Shown: piece after piece, positions 25,465-32,876 of the stretch
How the letters are laid out: each line of letters begins with the position of its first letter
How positions within the stretch are numbered: position 1 is the stretch's first letter
Assembly (NCBI GenBank): GCA_001772615.1
Contig: MEUZ01000003.1
Location: forward strand, 310,001-374,000
Direction of reading: 5' to 3'
DNA: 64,000 bases
DNA from: a candidate division WWE3 bacterium RIFCSPHIGHO2_01_FULL_40_23
GTDB lineage: Bacteria; Patescibacteria; WWE3; UBA101185; 2-01-FULL-41-18
The notes under the pieces: model-generated
What the model was told of the DNA's origin: nothing
Database searches by the model: none
The model's input: the letters and a program-made list of their open reading frames with translations, nothing else
Made by a program: the position numbers and the translations under genes

Positions 25465-25746
25465 ATGAAAAAAGATCAGTTAAAAAGAGTCCACATCAAA
25501 ATCAAGGGAAAAAGGCACGAAAAGGAGTCTAAAACCATCATCCTTAAATTGGCCCGTAAATTTAAACTTACCGGGTTTGTTTCAGGCAGGGAAGGTGTCG
25601 TTGAGGTAATTGCTGAAGGTGAGAAAGTAAACCTTTTTGAATTCTTAAAAAACTATACCTCTATAAACATGAAATCCAAGATTAAGGAAATTCTTTTTTA
25701 CTTTAAAGAAGCCGAAAACAAGTTTACGGGGTTTAGCTTAAATTAG
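25465..25746 (+). CDS. Acylphosphatase-like small protein lacking catalytic residues
   Basis: The 93 residues fit the acylphosphatase alpha/beta sandwich: HIKIKGK (strand 1), a helix, KLTGFVSGREGVVEVIAEG (strands 2-3), LFEFLKNYTS (helix 2), then a last strand. The catalytic Arg of the family loop (GRVQGVGFR) is replaced by GKRHEKES, and the catalytic Asn of the GWVRN strand is replaced by GFVSG. It is probably not an acylphosphatase in activity and may bind a ligand or protein. The stop overlaps xseB by 4 nt (TTAG). The fold call is my inference. Confidence 0.55.
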   Translation: MKKDQLKRVHIKIKGKRHEKESKTIILKLARKFKLTGFVSGREGVVEVIAEGEKVNLFEFLKNYTSINMKSKIKEILFYFKEAENKFTGFSLN

Positions 25747-25934
25747 CTCTCTTTATTTAGCTCTTCAAATTTAAGCTTTGCACTCTCTAGCTTTGATAAG
25801 CATTTTTTATGAAGCTTAACGCCCTCCTCATAAAGCTTTAATGCTTCTTCAAGCTCAAGATCCCCCTTATCAAGCTCTTCAGTTATTTCTTTCAGTCTGT
25901 TTAAAGCCTTTGTAAAAGATATATCTTCCTTCAT
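25743..25934 (-). CDS. xseB: Exodeoxyribonuclease VII small subunit
   Basis: Small subunit of exonuclease VII, which degrades single-stranded DNA. The 63 residues form the usual helical hairpin: FTKALNRLKEITEELDKGDL and LEEALKLYEEGVKLHKKC. The start overlaps the xseA stop as ATGA, indicating coupling. Confidence 0.94.
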   Translation of the reverse strand: MKEDISFTKALNRLKEITEELDKGDLELEEALKLYEEGVKLHKKCLSKLESAKLKFEELNKES

Positions 25935-27112
25935 TTCTCTTTCTTTGTAACTACTGTATCAACGGAACCATCATAAAATCTGACTTTCATTTTATCATTA
26001 ACAAAAACCTGGGAAACCGAAGACACAAGCGACCCATCAGTAAGGTAAGACATACTATAGCCTCTTTTTAAGATATTCTTGGGACTTAGCGCGTTAACTT
26101 TCTCATAAAGAGATGAAAGGTGAAGCTTAAGCGAAGATAAATTTTGCAAAAAAGAAGAGTCAAATCTTTTTTTCAGTTCTAAAAGCTCCCGCGGAAGAGT
26201 TTTAAAATTAACCCAAGATCTTTTTAAAGAAGCTTCCCTTATATCAAGCTCATAAAAAAGGTCAAGAAAGATTTTTTTAAACTTCTCTCCCAGTTTTTCA
26301 TATTCATTTTCAAAGTTAATTCTGAAATTAACAAAAGATCCCGATATTAGCTCCGCGGCTTTTGTCGGTGTTGAAACTCTTAAGTCGGCCGCGAGATCCG
26401 AAAGAGTATAGTCAACCTCATGACCAACAGCGGAAATAACGGGAATGGGACAGGCTCTTATTGCCTTAACAACTTCTTCGGTATTAAAGCACATCAAATC
26501 TTCAATATCACCCCCGCCTCTTGTCAAAACCACAACGTCAAGCTTTTCTTTTGAGAGCCTTTTAAAGGCCCCGGTGATGCTTGCTACTGCGGCATCGCCC
26601 TGAACAATAGCGTCAACAAAATAAATTTCCAACCCCAAAAAGCCTTTTACAACATTGGTTTTAAAATCGGAAATAGCGGCGCCTCTTTTGGAGGTAATAA
26701 GACCTATCTTAATGGGAAGTTCCGGTATCTTTCTTTTTATTTCTTCATCAAAGTAGCCCTGTGCAAGAAGCTTTTTTCTTAACTCTTCCCGTTTTCTTAA
26801 AAGCTCTCCTTCACCGTAACTTTCAGCCTTTGAAATAATAAACCTGTAAGTTCCGTTCTTTGGATAAATCGAGAGAGTGCCAAAGGCAAGTATTTTCTCC
26901 CCGTTTTTCGGGTAGTACCCAATATCATCAGTCTTCCATGAAAGACATGGGAGCACACATTCCCCATCTTTAAGCTTAAAGTAAATTGCCGATTTATATG
27001 AATCCGAATAATCATCAACCTCGCCAATGACCCACACGGAAATCTCGGATAAAAGCTTATCGGCTATTTTATTAACCTGTGAAACAGTGAGTATCCGCCT
27101 GTCTTCATTCAT
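25931..27112 (-). CDS. xseA: Exodeoxyribonuclease VII large subunit
   Basis: Catalytic subunit of exonuclease VII. An N-terminal OB fold (ISVWVIGEVDDYS...YFKLKD), then the catalytic domain with LITSKRGAAISDF, DVVVLTRGGGDIEDLMCFN and AVGHEVDYTLSDLAADLRVSTPTKAAEL (read as the GHE and STPT motifs). It has 393 residues from ATG 27112; a TTG 4 codons upstream is also possible. Normal family length is ~400-450. Confidence 0.95.
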   Translation of the reverse strand: MNEDRRILTVSQVNKIADKLLSEISVWVIGEVDDYSDSYKSAIYFKLKDGECVLPCLSWKTDDIGYYPKNGEKILAFGTLSIYPKNGTYRFIISKAESYGEGELLRKREELRKKLLAQGYFDEEIKRKIPELPIKIGLITSKRGAAISDFKTNVVKGFLGLEIYFVDAIVQGDAAVASITGAFKRLSKEKLDVVVLTRGGGDIEDLMCFNTEEVVKAIRACPIPVISAVGHEVDYTLSDLAADLRVSTPTKAAELISGSFVNFRINFENEYEKLGEKFKKIFLDLFYELDIREASLKRSWVNFKTLPRELLELKKRFDSSFLQNLSSLKLHLSSLYEKVNALSPKNILKRGYSMSYLTDGSLVSSVSQVFVNDKMKVRFYDGSVDTVVTKKEK

Positions 27113-27130
27113 ATGTTTACACAAAGTGTC

Positions 27131-27150
27131 ATTCCCGCGGAAGCGGGAAT
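27131..27150. repeat. dRS3-like palindrome ATTCCC-N8-GGGAAT
   Basis: ATTCCCGCGGAAGCGGGAAT is a 20-bp inverted repeat with the layout of the dRS3 elements described in Neisseria and of similar REP-like hairpins in many genomes. It is followed by TCTCACTAGATT, which in such elements often precedes a second inverted copy; here the second copy is degenerate. It lies between xseA and the gene at 27211. Whether it recurs elsewhere in this genome cannot be seen. Confidence 0.6.
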
Positions 27151-27210
27151 CTCACTAGATTTTCGCTGGAGTTTACCCTACGAAAGCAGTGAATATATTC
27201 CTGGTGCAGG

Positions 27211-27441
27211 TCAAACTTCGGGTTCTGTTTCGGAAACAAGATTTTTAGGCACTTTCCCCCTTCCCTTTCTGGTAAGTCTGTAATACATCCAAAGTGCATT
27301 CAAAGGAACAAGTATCGGGGCAAAAAGGGTATTTACAGGTATTGACATTATGTTGTCACCGCCTTTTAAAACGGCGTATATAGCATAAGTAAAACCAAGA
27401 GAGAGGTAAACTATCGCAATAATGATCAAAACTTGCTCCAT
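27211..27441 (-). CDS. Small membrane protein of unknown function
   Basis: 76 residues with two hydrophobic stretches (about 4-24 and 31-52) and a basic C-terminal tail (YRLTRKGRGKVPKN). I do not recognise a family. It starts 5 nt after ruvX without a clear Shine-Dalgarno and is probably the last gene of the alaS-side transcript. Confidence 0.6.
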   Translation of the reverse strand: MEQVLIIIAIVYLSLGFTYAIYAVLKGGDNIMSIPVNTLFAPILVPLNALWMYYRLTRKGRGKVPKNLVSETEPEV

Positions 27442-27445
27442 ATTT

Positions 27446-27889
27446 CTATTTTAACAAACCAGCCTCTTTCTCCCTCTGACTTTCAAAATACCTTTTAACA
27501 ATAATTTCTGCCGAAAGGCTGTCAAGAATATTTCTTCCCTTTCTTGAAGCACCAAAATCAACGGCTTTCTTTAAAGCCTCTTTAGTTGACATAAACTCAT
27601 CAACGGTTTCAACCGGGACCCTTAACTTTGACTTTAACCTTTTAACAAAAGTTCTTACTTTTAAGGTCTGCGGAGTGGATTTTCCATCAGGCAGAAGAGG
27701 CAGGCCAACAATTACCTTATTAATCTTATTATCAATAACGGTTTTTAAAATACTACCTAAAATTTCCTCTCTATTTGTGGAAGAAATCCTTGTCAGAGGC
27801 ATTGTAAGACCTGAGGACCCAAAAGCAAGGCCGACGTTTCTGTCACCTAAATCAACTCCAAGAACTTTTTCGCTTCCTTCGTTTCTCAT
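27446..27889 (-). CDS. ruvX: Holliday junction resolvase-like protein RuvX (YqgF)
   Basis: RNase H-fold protein, in E. coli involved in 16S rRNA 5'-end processing and in other families proposed as a resolvase. The N-terminal GVDLGDRNVGLAFG carries the first catalytic Asp (13); VIVGLPLLPDGKSTPQT and VPVETVDEFMSTKEA carry the Glu/Asp region near residues 65-105. It has 147 residues. The start overlaps the preceding stop as ATGA. Confidence 0.9.
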   Translation of the reverse strand: MRNEGSEKVLGVDLGDRNVGLAFGSSGLTMPLTRISSTNREEILGSILKTVIDNKINKVIVGLPLLPDGKSTPQTLKVRTFVKRLKSKLRVPVETVDEFMSTKEALKKAVDFGASRKGRNILDSLSAEIIVKRYFESQREKEAGLLK

Positions 27890-29412
27890 TCTCTTTCAAT
27901 CTCAATCTCAATATTTTTTTCATTTTCGGGAAGTTTATTCAAAAACGCTACGAATCTAGGTGAGAAATCCACATTAAGCGTCCCGACACCCTCTATTTTC
28001 CCTAAATAATCTTTCGCATAGGAGACATCTGCTCCTTTTAATTTTGCTCTAAGCTCCGATTCGTCAATTTTCGGAATTGTATAAGCTTTTATCTTAACCT
28101 GGAGGCTAACTTCGGAAACCTCCTTTGATGGATCAATTGTATCCAAAACACCCACTTCGGTGTCATTGTCTCTTTTTGACACCTGAAAACCGGGTCGCAC
28201 AAATTCCTTCAAAAGCTCCTCAAGAAGCGAGGAAAGTTCATCGCTTAAATAATAAAGCCCTCTTGCGGAAACCGTGAGCTTTAATGAGAGCTTGTCAGCC
28301 TCCTCACCTATATTTTTATCAAAAGCCTCGGATAATCTTCTATACGTTACGGTTGATTCCAAAAGCTTTTGTTCTTTTGAAAGCTTTGAGCTTTTTAGAT
28401 CCAAAAGCGCTGTCCCTTTCAAAGCCTCAAAAAGCGTATTTGAAAGTTTAACTTTATCCTCTTCCGACACCGCTTTCACTTTCTTTGATTTGCCTCCCGT
28501 AAACTCCTCTTCATTTGTTGCAATAAGATCATCCGTGTCAAATCCCGAAATTTTAAAATTCTTGCCGTCTTCAAGGTTATACTTGGAACCAAAAACTTCG
28601 GCTTCAACTTTAAGTTTCTTTTTGCCATAAACAGGGGCGGGAGCTGGCTCAAGCTCCGACGGAGCAGGTTCTTGTGTAAGTTTTGGCACTGTTACTTCCT
28701 CGTCAGCAACAAACTTAAGGGCTTCTTTGCTTGTTATTAAAGTAATAGAAGTCCCTTTCTTAATTTTCTTATCATCCGTTGTTTTATTCACAACCGTAAC
28801 TTCTCCTTTGGCCTTTTCACCTACGGTCTTTTCCCCCGTTGTATCAATCTCCATTGAAGCAGAAGCTGTAGCTTCAACAGGTCTTCCGGGAATAAGTCTT
28901 CGCTTTGCATCAACTGACGAAACGAGTGTGGAAAGCATAACAGTTTCACTTTTAACAAGAGGCTGCGAATTAACTTTAAGCCTTATCTTTGCCTTCGGAT
29001 ACACTTTCAGAAAAAAGTAAGAGAGGGGCACTATCACAAGGATAAAAATAAGCAAAATAAGAAACAGACTTTTTGAGAAGTGAAACTTAAAAGGAATCTT
29101 TAGGAAAGGTTTTTTTGATTCTTTAAAGGCGTCTCTGCTTTGAGATATAAACCCGGTATCCTCATCAATTTTAGCGGCTTCCATCGGATCCAAAAGCTCA
29201 ATAAGATTTTTTCCAACCTCATCTTCCGTTTCAAACTCAACGCTCTTCCCCGACTTTTCAAGCTCTTTTCTTATTAGTTTTAAGTTTAGGGCATTTTCAA
29301 ACAAAACCGAATTTTTAGGAACCTCAACAATAAGATTTGAGACACCAAGCTCCCTTATCTTTTTTAAAGTATCCATTACATCATCATTTATATCTATTGT
29401 TATTTTTTCCAT
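27886..29412 (-). CDS. Bitopic membrane protein, possibly baseplate-J/gp47-like extracytoplasmic region
   Basis: 508 residues. A cytosolic N-terminal domain (~1-110, starting MEKITIDINDDVMDTLKKI) precedes one membrane helix (~116-137, LFLILLIFILVIVPLSYFFL), then a long beta-rich extracytoplasmic part with Thr/Ser/Lys-rich strands. Similar CPR proteins are often labelled baseplate J-like; I consider that uncertain. Eight nt upstream is a PilM/FtsA-like ATPase gene, so the pair may act like PilM with a PilN-type partner. The GEKAKGEVTVVNKT region resembles a repeated immunoglobulin-like strand pattern. Confidence 0.55.
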   Translation of the reverse strand: MEKITIDINDDVMDTLKKIRELGVSNLIVEVPKNSVLFENALNLKLIRKELEKSGKSVEFETEDEVGKNLIELLDPMEAAKIDEDTGFISQSRDAFKESKKPFLKIPFKFHFSKSLFLILLIFILVIVPLSYFFLKVYPKAKIRLKVNSQPLVKSETVMLSTLVSSVDAKRRLIPGRPVEATASASMEIDTTGEKTVGEKAKGEVTVVNKTTDDKKIKKGTSITLITSKEALKFVADEEVTVPKLTQEPAPSELEPAPAPVYGKKKLKVEAEVFGSKYNLEDGKNFKISGFDTDDLIATNEEEFTGGKSKKVKAVSEEDKVKLSNTLFEALKGTALLDLKSSKLSKEQKLLESTVTYRRLSEAFDKNIGEEADKLSLKLTVSARGLYYLSDELSSLLEELLKEFVRPGFQVSKRDNDTEVGVLDTIDPSKEVSEVSLQVKIKAYTIPKIDESELRAKLKGADVSYAKDYLGKIEGVGTLNVDFSPRFVAFLNKLPENEKNIEIEIERE

Positions 29413-29420
29413 ATTTTTTA

Positions 29421-30638
29421 CTAAACTTTATCCTTAAGCTCAAGATAAACTTCGGATAGCGCGGCGGGCATCACATCATCATGCCCCACGGTCTTTCCCG
29501 TAAGATCGGAAATGTAAGAAAGATCCGAGACCGAAACCCTCTCAAAAACGGGAGGCTCCTTAAAAGGTATGTTTCTTGTCCACGGCTCTTTTTCAAGAAG
29601 AGTCAAAACATCACCCAGTGAACTTCCCCCGCCTATTAGGTATATTTTAGAGGGGAAGGTCTTAACTCCGTCAAAATCCGAAAATAAAAGCTCAACTCCC
29701 GAAATCCAGATCTCTAAAACATTTCTTAAGCATGCTTCCACGTTTTCCATCTCTTCCGGGGAGAGAGTACCTAATGAATATCTTAACTTTTTTTCTTCAG
29801 CATCCGTAAAAGGAAGTCCGAAAGTTTCACTTATTGCTCTTGTTAAGTGCCTCCCGCCAAGAGAAAGAGTTCTTGTTGCAATAAGCCCGCCGCCGAAAAC
29901 AATCCCCACATCCGTGGTTTCCCCGCCAATGTCCATTAAAATCATATTCGGATCTTTTGAAGAGTTGGTTAGGGATTTACTTAAAGCGTACATTTCAGAG
30001 CTGACTGCGAGAATCTTCAATTTAAGCTTCTTTGCAAGCTTATCCAAAATTTCAATATGAAATGATGGGGAAAACGCGGTAAACAGGGCTATTTCTATCC
30101 TTTCGCCTGTCATTCCGATCGGGTTTCCTATAAAAGTTCCGTCAATTTTAACCGAAGAGATGGACGAATTGGTAAGATCCAATTCCAGATCAGGATTGCC
30201 TGTCATCATTGCAACCTCTTTTGAGGCCTCAAGAAAAGCCGTATCCTGAATTTTGGCAACAACTTTTGAAAGCTCCCCTTCCGAAATGGGATCATTTGGA
30301 TTAGTCCTTGTAAGGCGCACCGTGGTTACAAGGCCTTTTGTCATTTCCCCGGACAGGCCTATGACTACGTCTCTTGTTTTAGAATCCGCGGATGAAAGAG
30401 CCTCGGCAATTGCCACCTCCGATGCTTCTTTAACGCCCTCATAATCAACAATAGCGCCGCCTCTCGTGTACAAATACCCAAGAGGCTGTTTCCCAATACC
30501 TTGAATAGACAGCTTTCTTACCGAGGGGAGAGCTGTATCAAAAACAAGGCATTTAACATAATCCGTACCAATATCCCAAGTCAAAAACTGCCTGGGTTTT
30601 GACGGTTTGCCAAAAAGAGAAGGTAGTTTAAACATCAT
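29421..30638 (-). CDS. PilM/FtsA-like actin-fold ATPase
   Basis: Actin-fold protein of the FtsA/PilM group, 405 residues. Phosphate-1 motif DIGTDYVKCLVFD (~22), SHS2-type subdomain (IEIALFTAFSPSFHIEILDK), phosphate-2 DIGGETTDVGIVFGGG and adenosine motif LIGGGSSLGD are present. It lacks an obvious amphipathic C-terminal membrane anchor as in FtsA, which favours PilM. No pilin, pilN/O/Q or pilT gene is nearby. The gene downstream encodes a bitopic membrane protein that may be its partner. It begins with two consecutive ATG codons. Confidence 0.75.
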   Translation of the reverse strand: MMFKLPSLFGKPSKPRQFLTWDIGTDYVKCLVFDTALPSVRKLSIQGIGKQPLGYLYTRGGAIVDYEGVKEASEVAIAEALSSADSKTRDVVIGLSGEMTKGLVTTVRLTRTNPNDPISEGELSKVVAKIQDTAFLEASKEVAMMTGNPDLELDLTNSSISSVKIDGTFIGNPIGMTGERIEIALFTAFSPSFHIEILDKLAKKLKLKILAVSSEMYALSKSLTNSSKDPNMILMDIGGETTDVGIVFGGGLIATRTLSLGGRHLTRAISETFGLPFTDAEEKKLRYSLGTLSPEEMENVEACLRNVLEIWISGVELLFSDFDGVKTFPSKIYLIGGGSSLGDVLTLLEKEPWTRNIPFKEPPVFERVSVSDLSYISDLTGKTVGHDDVMPAALSEVYLELKDKV

Positions 30639-30658
30639 TAAAAGTTAGTTTCACAATC

Positions 30659-30664
30659 ATTATA
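30659..30664 (-). promoter_or_regulatory. Candidate -10 box for the PilM-like unit
   Basis: A perfect TATAAT directly after the alaS stop, ending 20 nt before the ATG. No good -35 is seen at normal spacing. Read-through from alaS is also possible. Confidence 0.35.
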
Positions 30665-30666
30665 TA

Positions 30667-32517
30667 CTATGAAAGGACGGCTTTTATCCTCCTTACGCCT
30701 TTTGAAGAAGCCTCCTCCTTTAAGATCTTAAACCTCCCAAGCTCCCCGGTATTTTTAACATGAGGGCCGCCGCAGTATTCTTTTGAGTAGGCATCCTTTA
30801 AATCCTTCCCTATGCAATAAACCTTCACCGTTTCCCCGTACTTCTCGCCGAAAAAATGCAAAGCCCCGCTTTTTTCCGCCTCCTCTTTTGAAAGATCAAC
30901 CGAAGAAACAGGGAGATCCTCGGAAATTTTACCGTTTACAATTTCTTCAACTTTTTTAATTTCTTCTTCGGTCATCTTCCTATCAAATGAAAAATCAAAT
31001 CTTAATCTTTCGGTTGTGATATTGCTTCCCATTTGCCTTACCTCACTGCCTAAGGTGTCTCTTAAAGCCTGATGAAGAAGATGTGTCGCAGTGTGATATT
31101 TAATATGCATTTCGGAGGTCCCTTCAAGACCCCCTTTAAATTTCACTTCTGAAGCAAGTTTTGACTTCTCTTTATGCTTTTCAAAAGCTTTGTTAAAAGT
31201 TTCGGTGTCAACTTCCACATTCACTTCTTTTGCAACCTCAATAATCAGTTCCAAAGGAAAACCATAAGTTTCATAAATCATAAAAGCATCCTCTCCCGAT
31301 AAAGTCCCTTTCATGGCAAGAAGATGCTCAAGTTTTTTAAGACCCTTTTCCAAAGCATCGCCAAATCTCTCCTCCTCTTTTAACAGTTCCGAAATTATTT
31401 GTTCTTTTTTTGTCAAAAGATGAGGATAGGGTTCTTTAAAAGTTTCAATTACGGCTCCCGCGAGATCCTTAGAAAAACCCTTTTTTATACCAAGTTTCTT
31501 GGCAAATCTTATAGCCCGTCTTACAAGCCTTCTTAAAAGGTAACCATGCTCTTTGTTTGAAGGCAAAACATCCTCCGCAGTTAAAAACACGGACGTTCTG
31601 ATATGATCTGCGATAATTCTGAAACATTTATCAAAATCATCACTTTCTCCATAAGTTTTACCTGAAAGTTTCTCAACCCTCTCTACAACTTTTGAAAATA
31701 CATCTGTTTCATAATCATCGTCCATTCCGTTTGCAACAAGAAGAACTCTTTCAAAGCCATAGCCCACATCAACACTATTTTTCTTAAGAGGTTTGTATGA
31801 ACCGTCCTCCTGTTTTTCATACTGCATAAAAACGTTATTGCAGATTTCAATAAACCTTCTGCAGTTACAGTTTACATGGCACAAATCTCCATACTTTGGG
31901 TCATGAGCTCTTCCCGTATCATAAAAGATTTCCGAATCGGGACCCGCGGGATCTCCTGCTTTAGCCCCGCTTCTTTCCCACCAGTTTTTATTTCTTGGAT
32001 AAGAAAAAATTCTTAAATTTCCTTTACCGACAAGATGAATGTCCCCTTCCTCGGCCGTTATCCCATATTTTTTAAACTCCTTTTTCCAGATTTCTAGTGA
32101 CTCTGTATCTTTTGGTATTTTTGCATCACCTTGAAAGACGCTGACATAAAGCTTTTCAACAGAAAGACCAATAATATTTACAAAAAATTCAAGAGACCAG
32201 CCTATCTGCTCTTTTTTAAAGTAATCTCCTAAAGACCAGTTTCCCATCATTTCAAAAAAAGTGTGATGGACGGGAGTTTCCCCAACTTCATCAAGATCTT
32301 CAGCCCTTATGCATTTTTGGATATTTACAAGTCTTTTTCCCTCTGGGTGAGGCTCACCTAAAAGATATGGGATTAAAGGCTGCATTCCGCTTCCCGTGAA
32401 TAAAGTTGTCGGGTCGTTTTGAGGAACAAGAGGGGAGTTTTGTATCTCAACGTGTTTTCTAACGCTATCCGTATAAAACTCTATAAATTTCCTTCTTAAA
32501 TCAAGGTGTGAAAGCAT
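30667..32517 (-). CDS. alaS: Alanyl-tRNA synthetase, minimal form without C-Ala domain
   Basis: Charges tRNA-Ala. Class II catalytic core (residues ~1-240) and tRNA-recognition region are followed by the editing domain with HTATHLLH (~467) and CGGPH (582-586), which carry zinc ligands. The protein ends at residue 616, just after the editing domain. The DHHA1-like C-Ala domain, present in most ~870-residue bacterial enzymes, is absent. The stop is a clean TAG and the next gene follows, so this is not an edge effect. The start codon sits exactly 6 nt after a -10 box. Confidence 0.95.
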   Translation of the reverse strand: MLSHLDLRRKFIEFYTDSVRKHVEIQNSPLVPQNDPTTLFTGSGMQPLIPYLLGEPHPEGKRLVNIQKCIRAEDLDEVGETPVHHTFFEMMGNWSLGDYFKKEQIGWSLEFFVNIIGLSVEKLYVSVFQGDAKIPKDTESLEIWKKEFKKYGITAEEGDIHLVGKGNLRIFSYPRNKNWWERSGAKAGDPAGPDSEIFYDTGRAHDPKYGDLCHVNCNCRRFIEICNNVFMQYEKQEDGSYKPLKKNSVDVGYGFERVLLVANGMDDDYETDVFSKVVERVEKLSGKTYGESDDFDKCFRIIADHIRTSVFLTAEDVLPSNKEHGYLLRRLVRRAIRFAKKLGIKKGFSKDLAGAVIETFKEPYPHLLTKKEQIISELLKEEERFGDALEKGLKKLEHLLAMKGTLSGEDAFMIYETYGFPLELIIEVAKEVNVEVDTETFNKAFEKHKEKSKLASEVKFKGGLEGTSEMHIKYHTATHLLHQALRDTLGSEVRQMGSNITTERLRFDFSFDRKMTEEEIKKVEEIVNGKISEDLPVSSVDLSKEEAEKSGALHFFGEKYGETVKVYCIGKDLKDAYSKEYCGGPHVKNTGELGRFKILKEEASSKGVRRIKAVLS

Positions 32518-32523
32518 GGTAAA

Positions 32524-32551
32524 AGTATAAACGATAAAAAACCCAAGTCAA
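32524..32551 (-). promoter_or_regulatory. Promoter giving leaderless alaS mRNA
   Basis: TTGACT (32551-32546), 16-nt spacer, TATACT (32529-32524), then TTTACC and the alaS ATG at 32517. Transcription should start at or within one base of the A of ATG. Confidence 0.75.
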
Positions 32552-32555
32552 AAAA

Positions 32556-32870
32556 TCACTGTGGCGGAAGAACTGGCACGGGGGGTTCTGTGTCATTTAC
32601 TATCTCATCAAACTGGCCGGCAATTTTATTAAACTCCTGATCAAAGCCTTCCTTTGATTTTGACAGCTTGTCATAATATTTGGCTTTTACTAACGCCTCC
32701 CCATTAACTATAAGAAGTCTTATCACACTTAACAAAAGCTTGTGAAGATTTTTCTCATCCGATCCGTCATAGGTTTCTATAAACTCCTTAAGATGCGCCA
32801 CAACAGGATCTTCGGATTTAAGGTTATCTAAAAGATTTATATATTTTTCTTTTATTTCTTTATTTATCAT
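32556..32870 (-). CDS. Small helical protein of unknown function
   Basis: 104 residues, acidic and helical, ending in a Pro-rich tail (TEPPVPVLPPQ). No family recognised. It lies 6 nt after the coiled-coil gene in the unit with the HerA-like ATPase, so it may belong to that system. The Pro-rich ending is shared in style with its upstream neighbour (ETPPPEAII) and the 116-residue protein at 36872. Confidence 0.55.
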   Translation of the reverse strand: MINKEIKEKYINLLDNLKSEDPVVAHLKEFIETYDGSDEKNLHKLLLSVIRLLIVNGEALVKAKYYDKLSKSKEGFDQEFNKIAGQFDEIVNDTEPPVPVLPPQ

Positions 32871-32876
32871 ATATTT

